Made by a program: the position numbers and the translations under genes | Assembly (NCBI GenBank): GCA_020441345.1 | Contig: JAGRMK010000127.1 | Location: forward strand, 1-6,083 | Length of the DNA: 6,083 bases | Direction: 5' to 3' | Source of the DNA: Paracoccaceae bacterium | GTDB lineage: Bacteria > Pseudomonadota > Alphaproteobacteria > Rhodobacterales > Rhodobacteraceae | Shown: positions 1 to 5,602 of the stretch, one piece after another | How positions within the stretch are numbered: the stretch's first letter is position 1 | How the letters are laid out: every line of letters begins with the position of its first letter | The notes under the pieces: model-generated | Seen by the model: only the letters and a program-made list of their open reading frames with translations | What the model was told of the DNA's origin: nothing | The model's database searches: none

Positions 1-393
1 CTGAACCTGATCCAGGCGCTGATCCAGGCGATCAGCGCGGGCGCCGACGAGGCGCTGATGCTGGACCCGCGCGGCTTCGTGGCCTCGTGCAACTCGACCA
101 ATTTCTTCATCGTGCGCAAGGGCGCGATCTGGACCTCGACCGGGCGCTATTCGTTCCGGGGCATCACCCAACGGGCGGTGATCGACGCCTGCCGCGAAGC
201 GGGGCTGACGGTGGAGGAAGGCGATTTTACCCTGGCGCAGGTCTATGCGGCCGACGAGGCCTTTGTCACCGGCACCCTGGGCGGGGTGACGCCGGTGACG
301 CGGATCGACGGGCGCGCGATCGGTGCGGGCGTGCCGGGGCCCGTCGCGGCGCGCGCGCAGGCGCTTTACGAGGCGGCGGTCTATCCGGCGTGA
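1..393 (+). CDS. Class IV aminotransferase (branched-chain-type), C-terminal part, 5' truncated
   Basis: The reading frame is open from base 1 and ends at TGA 391-393, giving 130 residues of a fold-type IV, PLP-dependent transaminase; the catalytic lysine lies upstream of the window. What remains fits the C-terminal half of the BCAT/D-amino-acid aminotransferase fold: the segment ADEALMLD (15-22), the core VASCNSTNFFIV (27-38), WTSTG (44-48), GITQRAVI (54-61) and the PLP-phosphate region DEAFVTGTLGGVTPV (85-99), then RIDGRAIGAGVPGP. The family signature begins with Glu (EGxxxN), but here the matching residues are S29-C30-N31-S32-T33-N34, so the Glu that normally contacts the PLP ring nitrogen is replaced by Ser. 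The exact substrate (branched-chain amino acid, D-amino acid or another amine) cannot be told. It converges on the regulator gene with a 4-nt gap and is probably not part of the divergent operon. Confidence 0.85.
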   Translation: MNLIQALIQAISAGADEALMLDPRGFVASCNSTNFFIVRKGAIWTSTGRYSFRGITQRAVIDACREAGLTVEEGDFTLAQVYAADEAFVTGTLGGVTPVTRIDGRAIGAGVPGPVAARAQALYEAAVYPA

Positions 394-397
394 AGGC

Positions 398-1216
398 TCA
401 GCCCGAATACCCCAGCGAGGCCGAAATCTGCGCGGCCGCAGATTTGATCTGCGCCTCGATGGCGGCGGCTTGCGGCGTGTCGGGAACGAATTGCGATTCG
501 GGCCCCGTGACGTTGATGGCCGCGATCACCCGGCCCTGATGGTCGAAAATCGGCGCCGCGCAGGATCCGATGCCGCGCTCGAAATTGCCCGCGCTCCAGG
601 CCGCACCCCGGTCCCGGTCGGCGGCGATCTGGTGTTGCAGCGCCTCCAGCGTGGTCGCGGTCTTGTCGGTGGCGCGGGTCATCGGTGCCTCGGCATAGAG
701 CCGTAGCAGATCCTCGGGCGGCAGATACGCCAGCAGGACACGGCCAACCGTGGTCGCATGAGCCGGCAGGCGCGAGCCCTCGCGCACGTTCGACACCAGA
801 TGCGAGTTCGGTGTTTCGCGCAACAGATAGATGATCTCGCGCCCGTCCAAGACGCCCAGATGCGACGACAGCCCGGTCTGTGCCGCCAGACGCGCCATCA
901 CCGGCTGAGCGACGCGCACCACGTCGCGCGATTTCAGCGCCTCGGCGGCCAGCGCGATCATGCCGGGCCCCAGTTGCCAGCTCAGTCCGTCATCGACCGA
1001 TTCGATCATTCGCTCGGCTTCAAGCGTGTGCAACAGACGGATCAGAGTCGTGCGGTTGATCCCCAGTTCGCGCGCCGTCGCCGAAGCATTGCGACAGCGA
1101 CCGCCGCCAGCAATATGCCGCAGCAGGGTAAAGGCGCGATGCACCGGCGGCACGGAATAGGCGTTGCTGGCGTCGGTTTCGCTGCTATCTGTCTCGGACA
1201 CGGTTAAAGCCTTCAT
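398..1216 (-). CDS. IclR-family transcriptional regulator
   Basis: This is a 272-residue regulator of the usual IclR length. The N-terminal winged helix-turn-helix spans about 24-84: PPVHRAFTLLRHIA, then ATARELGINRTTLIRLLHTLEAERMI with the recognition helix near 55-66. The C-terminal effector domain (about 95-270) carries the family hallmarks SRLPAHATTVGRVLLAYLP (148-166), RGIGSCAAPIFDHQGRVIAAINVTGP (214-239) and VSNVREG. IclR proteins bind DNA as dimers or tetramers and respond to small pathway metabolites, often aromatic acids. I chose ATG at 1216; an in-frame TTG at 1258 would add 14 residues unlike any IclR N-terminus. The Shine-Dalgarno sequence is weak (GGGTG about 8 nt upstream). The gene is divergent from the transport/oxygenase operon, the normal arrangement for a local regulator, and a 12-bp repeat of the putative operator covers its start codon, suggesting autoregulation. 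Ligand unknown. Confidence 0.93.
   Translation of the reverse strand: MKALTVSETDSSETDASNAYSVPPVHRAFTLLRHIAGGGRCRNASATARELGINRTTLIRLLHTLEAERMIESVDDGLSWQLGPGMIALAAEALKSRDVVRVAQPVMARLAAQTGLSSHLGVLDGREIIYLLRETPNSHLVSNVREGSRLPAHATTVGRVLLAYLPPEDLLRLYAEAPMTRATDKTATTLEALQHQIAADRDRGAAWSAGNFERGIGSCAAPIFDHQGRVIAAINVTGPESQFVPDTPQAAAIEAQIKSAAAQISASLGYSG
424..445. terminator. Candidate bidirectional terminator hairpin in convergent 3' ends
   Basis: AAATCTGCG (424-432) and CGCAGATTT (437-445) are exact reverse complements around a CGGC loop, giving a 9-bp perfect stem. The A-run before and T-run after the stem look similar on both strands. It lies 31 nt after the aminotransferase stop, inside the last codons of the convergent IclR gene, where a terminator for rightward transcripts would be placed. 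The T-tract is only three bases and is part of the stem, so intrinsic termination would be weak; it may be merely a coding coincidence. Confidence 0.35.
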
Positions 1217-1226
1217 ATTTGAACAC
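1215..1226. promoter_or_regulatory. Putative operator copy over the iclR-type gene start
   Basis: ATATTTGAACAC here is identical to bases 1364-1375 in the operon promoter region. It covers the regulator's start codon and the bases just before it, so a bound regulator dimer would interfere with its own transcription or initiation. Only one half of the palindrome seen at the other copy is preserved. The match of 12 AT-rich bases in a GC-rich region is directly visible; binding by the IclR protein is inferred. Confidence 0.45.
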
Positions 1227-1321
1227 CCAGTCTTACGTGTGACGATGCCGTGCCGCAATCGTCAAAACGGACCGAACCGATCGGATGGCAGAGGGGACGT
1301 GGAAAGGCCGGAACAAATTTC

Positions 1322-1350
1322 TTGACCGAATCTTTTAAAGCGTCAATAAT
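1322..1350 (+). promoter_or_regulatory. Sigma-70-type promoter of the rightward operon
   Basis: TTGACC (1322-1327) and AATAAT (1345-1350) each match the housekeeping -35 and -10 consensus at five of six positions and are separated by the ideal 17 nt. Transcription would begin near 1357, leaving a leader of roughly 94 nt before the first gene at 1451. Such a near-consensus promoter stands out in this GC-rich sequence and suggests strong transcription that needs repression, in keeping with an operator directly downstream. Confidence 0.7.
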
Positions 1351-1363
1351 GAACATGCTGTTT

Positions 1364-1379
1364 ATATTTGAACACATAT
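1364..1379. promoter_or_regulatory. Putative IclR operator downstream of the operon promoter
   Basis: ATATTTGAACACATAT is an imperfect palindrome: half-sites ATATTTG and CACATAT agree at six of seven positions around a 2-nt centre. It would lie at about +8 to +23 relative to the predicted start near 1357, a position where a bound repressor blocks RNA polymerase. Its first 12 bases recur at the regulator's start codon (1215-1226). A smaller perfect inverted repeat, AACA-TGC-TGTT (1352-1362), sits on the predicted start itself. The assignment to the adjacent IclR regulator rests on position only. Confidence 0.5.
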
Positions 1380-1450
1380 CAGGCAGCAATCGGGGCTTCC
1401 ACGCCCTGTCCACCCCCGCGCCGGCTCGGCGCCCAGAACAGGAGCCACTC

Positions 1451-1753
1451 ATGGATGCTTTCAAGGATCGCCTTTCACAGCGCGCCCGCGACACCAGCCG
1501 TCCGGCTCTGGCGCATCAGTCGCTGGGGCGCGCGTTGAACGGCGCGGAAACTGCGCTGGCCGAAGCGATGATGGAGATCATGGGCACCGGGCAGCACGAT
1601 TTCGGCAAGGTTGCAGAAGGGTTGGCTCAGCGCGGGCTGGCCGCGCCGGTCAGCGGGCGCATGGATTGGGACGCCGACCTGTTGGCCCGGGAACTGGCCG
1701 CGATCAACGCCGAGCTTGACAGCGCCTATGCGGAACATGGCTATGGCGCTTGA
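1451..1753 (+). CDS. Small protein with recombinase-like helix-turn-helix character, 100 aa
   Basis: This is a 100-residue soluble, largely helical protein without signal peptide or membrane segment. ATG 1451 is preceded by AGGAG (1440-1444) at 6-nt spacing, which decides the start over upstream in-frame codons. The N-terminal third is basic (KDRLSQRARDTSR). Residues 52-87 (GKVAEGLAQRGLAAPVSGRMDWDADLLARELAAIN) follow the pattern of the DNA-binding tail of large serine recombinases: 'A..L..RG...P..G..W....L', a helix, turn, then a recognition-type helix. No recombinase catalytic domain is present. From memory, small proteins of this kind are named 'recombinase-like HTH domain' proteins and occur in alphaproteobacterial clusters with ring-hydroxylating oxygenases; I cannot check that here. 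It is the first gene of the operon and overlaps the ATPase gene by 11 nt, so the two are probably translationally coupled. Function unknown; an accessory regulator or an adaptor for the enzymes are both possible. Confidence 0.8.
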   Translation: MDAFKDRLSQRARDTSRPALAHQSLGRALNGAETALAEAMMEIMGTGQHDFGKVAEGLAQRGLAAPVSGRMDWDADLLARELAAINAELDSAYAEHGYGA

Positions 1754-2513
1754 ATTTCGAAACGTTTCCAAGTCCTTCGACGTTCCGGGCGGCAAACGCC
1801 TGACGGCGGTCGAGGGGATCGATTTCAAAGTCAACGAGGGTGAATTCGTGTCGGTTGTCGGCCCCTCGGGGTGCGGCAAAAGCACGATCCTGAGCATGAC
1901 GGCGGGTCTCTATCAGCCAACCACGGGCGAGGTTCTGGTCTCGGGCGAGGTGGTGACGAAACCCAACCCGCATGTGGGGTTCATGCTGCAAAAGGATCTG
2001 CTGCTGCCCTGGCGGACGATCATCAAGAACGTCGAATTCGGCCTGGAATCGCGCGGCGTCGGCAAGGCCGAACGGCGCGACCGCGCGATGGCGGAATTGG
2101 AACGCTGCCACTTGGCGGGGTTCGAAAACCAGTATCCCCATCAGTTGTCGGGCGGCATGCGCCAGCGCGCGGCGCTGGCCCGCACCCTGGCCATCGATCC
2201 CGACATCATCCTGCTGGACGAGCCGTTTTCGGCCCTCGACGCGCAGACCAAGCTGCTGATCCAGAATTCCTTTGCCGAAACCATCCAGGAGGCCGGGATC
2301 ACAACGCTGTTGATCACCCATGATCTGAGCGAGGCGGTGATCATGTCGGACCGCGTTCTGGTGTTATCGGAACGCCCCGGCACCGTGATGCGGGAAATTC
2401 CCATCGACCTGCCGGACCGCGCGCATCCGTTGCGCCGCCGCCAAATGCCCGAGGTGCACCAGCACGCGGGTGAAATCTTCAAACTGCTGCGTCTCGATCA
2501 ACGGGCCGCATGA
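1743..2513 (+). CDS. ABC transporter ATP-binding protein, NitT/TauT (SsuB/TauB-like) family
   Basis: This 256-residue ATPase powers import at the cytoplasmic face of the inner membrane. All ABC motifs are intact: Walker A GPSGCGKST (40-48), Q-loop Q83 in MLQKDLLLPW, signature LSGGM (135-139), Walker B IILLDE (155-160) with catalytic E160, D-loop SALD (163-166) and switch histidine H193 in ITHD. The 'LLPW' after the Q-loop is typical of the nitrate/sulfonate/taurine importer ATPases. ATG 1743 is favoured because GGA at 1732-1734 lies 8 nt upstream; ATG 1737 (two more residues) would be too close to it. The start overlaps the end of the small HTH-like gene by 11 nt, implying coupled translation. 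The binding protein follows after 31 nt and the permease comes one gene later. Confidence 0.95.
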   Translation: MALEFRNVSKSFDVPGGKRLTAVEGIDFKVNEGEFVSVVGPSGCGKSTILSMTAGLYQPTTGEVLVSGEVVTKPNPHVGFMLQKDLLLPWRTIIKNVEFGLESRGVGKAERRDRAMAELERCHLAGFENQYPHQLSGGMRQRAALARTLAIDPDIILLDEPFSALDAQTKLLIQNSFAETIQEAGITTLLITHDLSEAVIMSDRVLVLSERPGTVMREIPIDLPDRAHPLRRRQMPEVHQHAGEIFKLLRLDQRAA

Positions 2514-2544
2514 CACGATCGATCCAACCAACGGGAGAAGACAC

Positions 2545-3522
2545 ATGAAGCATACCATTCTTGGCTTTGCCGCAGCGGCCGGGCTGGCCATGGCGGGGGT
2601 CGCCGCCTCGGCACAGACCGCCGTCACCTATCTGTTCCCGGCACCCGATTTCCTGCCGGCCTTCGCGCCGTTTCAACTGGCGTTGAACAAGGGCTATTAC
2701 GCCGATGCCGGTTTGGACGTGACGTTCCGCATAGGCCAGGGCGGCGCCGATGTCGCGACGCAAGTCGCGGTCGGCAACGCCGATCTGGGCGGCGGCATGG
2801 GCGACACGGCGATGATCGTGCGCGCCAACGGGCTTGAGATCCGCGGCGTTGCGCTGCTGGGCGGTCAGGGCCTGACGCAACTGGCCTGGCGCAATGACAG
2901 CGGTATCACCGGGCCGGCCGATTTCGCCGGGCATCCGGTGGGTGTGACCGGGTTCCAGGACACGGCCTATTACAACACGCTGGCGGTGCTGGCGAACGAA
3001 GGCCTGTCGCGGAACGATGTTGACCTTCAGGCGCTTGGGCCGGGCGGCATCATCCAGAACATGATCGCCGGCAGCATCGACGCGATGGCGGGTGTTCCCG
3101 AATGGATCATCGCCATTCAGGACGCGGGCGTTGACCTGACGATCGCTCCGGCGCGCTCTGTATTCCCGGCGCAGGCGCAGGCGATCATCGCTTCGGACGC
3201 CTTTATCGCCGAGAACCCCGAGGCGGTGCGCGGTTTCGTGACCGCCACCCTGCGCGCGGTGCAGGACATCATCAATGACCCGGCCGTCGCGGCGCAGGAA
3301 TACGTCGGCTTTGTCGACCGCCACGCCGAGAACGTCGACCAGATCGAGCGCATCATGCGCTTCTATGTTGACAGCGTTTACGCCCCCGCCGAGGGCCGTG
3401 CCCTGGGCCGGTTCAGCGAATCCGAGTTGCAGCAGATCCAGGATTTCTATGTTGCAAACGAGATCGTGAATGCCGCGGTGCCGATTGCCGACACCTACAG
3501 CAACGATTTCGTCGCCGAGTAA
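2545..3522 (+). CDS. ABC transporter substrate-binding protein, NMT1/THI5-like (NitT/TauT family)
   Basis: This is a 325-residue periplasmic ligand-binding protein. The N-terminus is a classic Sec signal: MKH, a hydrophobic Ala-rich core (about 5-20) and ASA before a predicted cleavage between A23 and Q24; there is no lipobox Cys. The mature part shows the family pattern: LALNKGYYADAGLDVTF (46-61), a GQGGADVATQVAVGNADLGGG stretch (64-84) that lines the ligand cleft in relatives, PADFAGHPVGV (124-134), and IIQNMIAGSIDAM (169-181) in the second lobe. ATG 2545 follows GGGAG (2533-2537) at 7-nt spacing. Relatives bind taurine, sulfonates, nitrate, thiamine pyrimidines, riboflavin or aromatic acids, so the ligand cannot be assigned. 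The monooxygenase downstream makes an aromatic or heteroaromatic compound more likely than a sulfonate. A strong stem-loop follows the gene and may protect its mRNA. Confidence 0.93.
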   Translation: MKHTILGFAAAAGLAMAGVAASAQTAVTYLFPAPDFLPAFAPFQLALNKGYYADAGLDVTFRIGQGGADVATQVAVGNADLGGGMGDTAMIVRANGLEIRGVALLGGQGLTQLAWRNDSGITGPADFAGHPVGVTGFQDTAYYNTLAVLANEGLSRNDVDLQALGPGGIIQNMIAGSIDAMAGVPEWIIAIQDAGVDLTIAPARSVFPAQAQAIIASDAFIAENPEAVRGFVTATLRAVQDIINDPAVAAQEYVGFVDRHAENVDQIERIMRFYVDSVYAPAEGRALGRFSESELQQIQDFYVANEIVNAAVPIADTYSNDFVAE

Positions 3523-3538
3523 CGCTCTACCACCATAC

Positions 3539-3584
3539 CCCCGGCCGTTGCCAACGCCGACCCGTTCGCGGGCGGCGGCCGGGG
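3539..3584 (+). promoter_or_regulatory. Strong stem-loop between binding-protein and permease genes
   Basis: CCCCGGCCGTTGCC (3539-3552) pairs with GGCGGCGGCCGGGG (3571-3584) over 14 bp, all Watson-Crick except two G-U pairs, around an 18-nt loop. No T-tract follows, so it is not a typical terminator. The position, 16 nt after the binding-protein stop, suits an mRNA 3'-end stabiliser or partial attenuator that raises the level of the binding protein over the permease, as intercistronic hairpins do in other ABC operons. The rest of the 106-nt gap (3523-3628) shows no other clear element. Confidence 0.6.
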
Positions 3585-3628
3585 ATCCCTTGCCTTTCAA
3601 CGGCCGCTTCAACCGGGATCTGACGCCT

Positions 3629-4396
3629 ATGCGATTAGCCAACAGCCATACCGTGATGGGGATCGTGATCTTGTCGATCCTGCTGCTGATCTGGCAGTTC
3701 CTGCCGCCAGCCCTGGGCATTCCCCGGTTCATCATTCCGACCGTGACCGACATGCTGACCGAGTTGGGCCGCATGTACCGCCGCGAGAACCTGATCGCCA
3801 ATACCGTTTCGACCGCGTGGTATACGCTGCTTGGCTTTGCCATCGGTTCGGCGCTGGGGGCGATGATCGGCTATTTGCTGGGGTTCTCGCAGTTCTGGGA
3901 GCGCGTGCTCTCGCCCTATATCCTGGCGTTGCAAATCGCCCCCAAGGTTGCCTTTGCGCCGCTGTTCATCATGTGGTTCGGTTACAACGCGATCCCCAAG
4001 CTGCTGGTGACCGTTTTGATCGTCTTCTTCCCGGTGCTGGTGAACGTGCTGGCGGCGATGAAGACCGTGGATCGCGACATGGTGAACCTGGCGCGCGCCT
4101 ATTCGATGACCCGCTGGGAGATTTTCCTGAAGGTCGAATTTCCCTCGACGCTGCCGAACCTGATGGCCGGGCTGCGCATTGCCTCGACGCTGGCGGTGAT
4201 CGGCGTGACGGTGGGCGAGTTGGTCGGCGGCAACACGGGACTCGGGTTCCTGATTTCCTACGGTGGCGGACAAGCCAACGCGGCGATGGTGTTCAATGCC
4301 ATCGTGCTGCTGACCCTGATCGGTATCGTGCTCTATTCCGTGCTGGCCTGGGCCGAAGAACGGCTGCTGCACTACATCCCGAAAAAGGACCACTGA
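3629..4396 (+). CDS. ABC transporter permease, NitT/TauT (SsuC/TauC-like) family
   Basis: This 255-residue inner-membrane protein has about six hydrophobic segments (near 8-25, 62-85, 93-115, 122-145, 183-203 and 222-242). The cytoplasmic coupling loop that docks on the ATPase is at 154-175 (LARAYSMTRWEIFLKVEFPSTL), with the family's following segment PNLMAGLRIASTLAVIGVTVGE. The conserved Gly of this EAA loop (commonly 'AFGAS' in SsuC-like proteins) is Ser159 here. One permease gene suggests a homodimer. ATG 3629 has a modest GGGA (3615-3618) 10 nt upstream. An in-frame TTG at 3590 would add 13 residues and is preceded by GGGG 3581-3584, which is paired in the stem-loop; the length of the cytoplasmic N-terminus is therefore uncertain. 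The monooxygenase follows after 3 nt, linking import and oxidation in one transcript. Confidence 0.93.
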   Translation: MRLANSHTVMGIVILSILLLIWQFLPPALGIPRFIIPTVTDMLTELGRMYRRENLIANTVSTAWYTLLGFAIGSALGAMIGYLLGFSQFWERVLSPYILALQIAPKVAFAPLFIMWFGYNAIPKLLVTVLIVFFPVLVNVLAAMKTVDRDMVNLARAYSMTRWEIFLKVEFPSTLPNLMAGLRIASTLAVIGVTVGELVGGNTGLGFLISYGGGQANAAMVFNAIVLLTLIGIVLYSVLAWAEERLLHYIPKKDH

Positions 4397-4399
4397 ACG

Positions 4400-5584
4400 A
4401 TGCCTGCCTCCCTTTCCATCACCATCGCAGGCGCCGGGATTGCCGGGTGCGCCGCCGCGATTGCGCTGGCACAGGCGGGGCATGCGGTGCAGGTGATCGA
4501 ACGCGCCGCACGCTGGGAATTCGCCAGCTCGGGTATCTTCCTTTATGCCAACGGGCTGGAGTCGTTGCGCGATCTGGGGGTTCTTCCGGCGATATTGCGC
4601 GCCGGGTTCGCCGTGCCCGAGGGGCGCAACGCCTATTTCGACCAGTCCGGCATGCCGCTGACGGTGACGCATTACCCCAGCCGCGACGCGGGCCGGATCC
4701 CCGCGATCCTGGGCATTCGTCGCGCCGAATTGCACCGTATCCTGTCGATGCGGATGCAGGAACTGGGCGTGCCGGTCACGCTGGATGCCTCGATTGCATT
4801 GCTGGCACAGCGGGGCGGGCGGGTCTCGCTGACGTTGAGCGACGGAAGGGCACTGGAAACCGACCTTCTGGTCATCGCCGAGGGGCTGCGCTCCACAACG
4901 CGGGCACTGGCCGGGTTTGATGTCGCGCCGCGGTATTCGGGCTTTACCGTCTGGCGTTCGGTCCACGCGCGCCCTGCCGCTCTGACCGACAAGATCATGC
5001 AGATGGGGCGCGGTAAGCGGTTCGGTATCATGCCGATCAGCGATGACCGGCTTTATACGTTCGGCACCGTGCCGGGCCCCAAGCCCGCGCATATCCCGCG
5101 CGCTGACTGGCCCGCGACGATGGCCGGGCAGTTCGCCGAATTCGACGGTCCGGCACGGGCGTTTCTGGACGATCTCGGGCCTCGGTCCGAAGTGCTGTTC
5201 ACCGCGATCGAAGAGGTTGCGCTGCCGTTGCCCTGGCACCGGGGCCGGGTGGTGGTGATCGGCGATGCCGCGCATGCCGCGACCCCGTTCATGGGACAGG
5301 GCGGGGCCGCCGCGATGGCCGATGGCGTCGCGTTGGCGCGGCACCTGTCTCGCGCGGCACCAGAGCCGGCGCTGGCGGCGTTTGGCGCCGAACGCCAACC
5401 GATCTGCGCCTTTGTGCAAGAGGCCTCGCGCCGGGTTGGCGAGTTGGGCGCGCTGGAAACCGACGCCGATATTGCCGCGCGCAACGCCCGCATGCGCGGC
5501 GGCGGCGCCCAGGCGCAGGTCGATACGTTCTATGCCCGCCTCACCGAGTTCGAGCGGCGGGCGCTGTCCCCCGATTTCACCTGA
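4400..5584 (+). CDS. FAD-dependent monooxygenase, class A aromatic hydroxylase family
   Basis: This 394-residue cytoplasmic flavoprotein has the length of single-component salicylate/6-hydroxynicotinate-type hydroxylases, which use NAD(P)H and O2 to hydroxylate an activated ring. The N-terminal Rossmann motif is GAGIAG (11-16), with E34 at the end of the second strand to bind the FAD ribose. The central 'DG' motif is present as VIAEGLRSTTR (158-168), with Glu161 in place of Asp. The second FAD motif is intact: GDAAHAATPFMGQGG (288-302). Residues 170-280 form the substrate-binding sheet region. ATG 4400 follows AAGGA (4385-4389) at 10-nt spacing and lies 3 nt after the permease stop. The substrate is unknown; aromatic acids, hydroxypyridines, or other heterocycles such as urate-like compounds are all handled by this family. 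Co-transcription with an importer suggests it acts on the imported compound or an early product. Confidence 0.93.
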   Translation: MPASLSITIAGAGIAGCAAAIALAQAGHAVQVIERAARWEFASSGIFLYANGLESLRDLGVLPAILRAGFAVPEGRNAYFDQSGMPLTVTHYPSRDAGRIPAILGIRRAELHRILSMRMQELGVPVTLDASIALLAQRGGRVSLTLSDGRALETDLLVIAEGLRSTTRALAGFDVAPRYSGFTVWRSVHARPAALTDKIMQMGRGKRFGIMPISDDRLYTFGTVPGPKPAHIPRADWPATMAGQFAEFDGPARAFLDDLGPRSEVLFTAIEEVALPLPWHRGRVVVIGDAAHAATPFMGQGGAAAMADGVALARHLSRAAPEPALAAFGAERQPICAFVQEASRRVGELGALETDADIAARNARMRGGGAQAQVDTFYARLTEFERRALSPDFT

Positions 5585-5602
5585 CAGACCAAGGAGATTG
5601 CC

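Noticed and set aside
432..439. GCGGCCGC 8-bp palindrome
   Set aside because: It is a restriction-site-type palindrome at the centre of the hairpin already described, and needs no separate explanation in GC-rich DNA.
1217..1258. Upstream TTG start for the IclR regulator, adding 14 residues
   Set aside because: The extra residues do not resemble IclR N-termini, there is no convincing Shine-Dalgarno, and ATG 1216 already gives a normal length.
1250..1450. Longer in-frame version of the small HTH-like protein beginning upstream of 1451
   Set aside because: It would include the promoter and operator as coding sequence, whereas ATG 1451 has AGGAG at ideal spacing.
1451..1753. Remnant of a mobile element, because of the recombinase-like helix-turn-helix
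   Set aside because: The gene is intact, well translated by its signals and coupled to the next gene. No catalytic domain, inverted ends or target duplications are visible nearby.
2479..3843. Long antisense open frame (454 codons) over the binding-protein gene
   Set aside because: Same bias effect. The sense strand has a signal peptide, Shine-Dalgarno and full family pattern, while the antisense product shows no recognisable domain.
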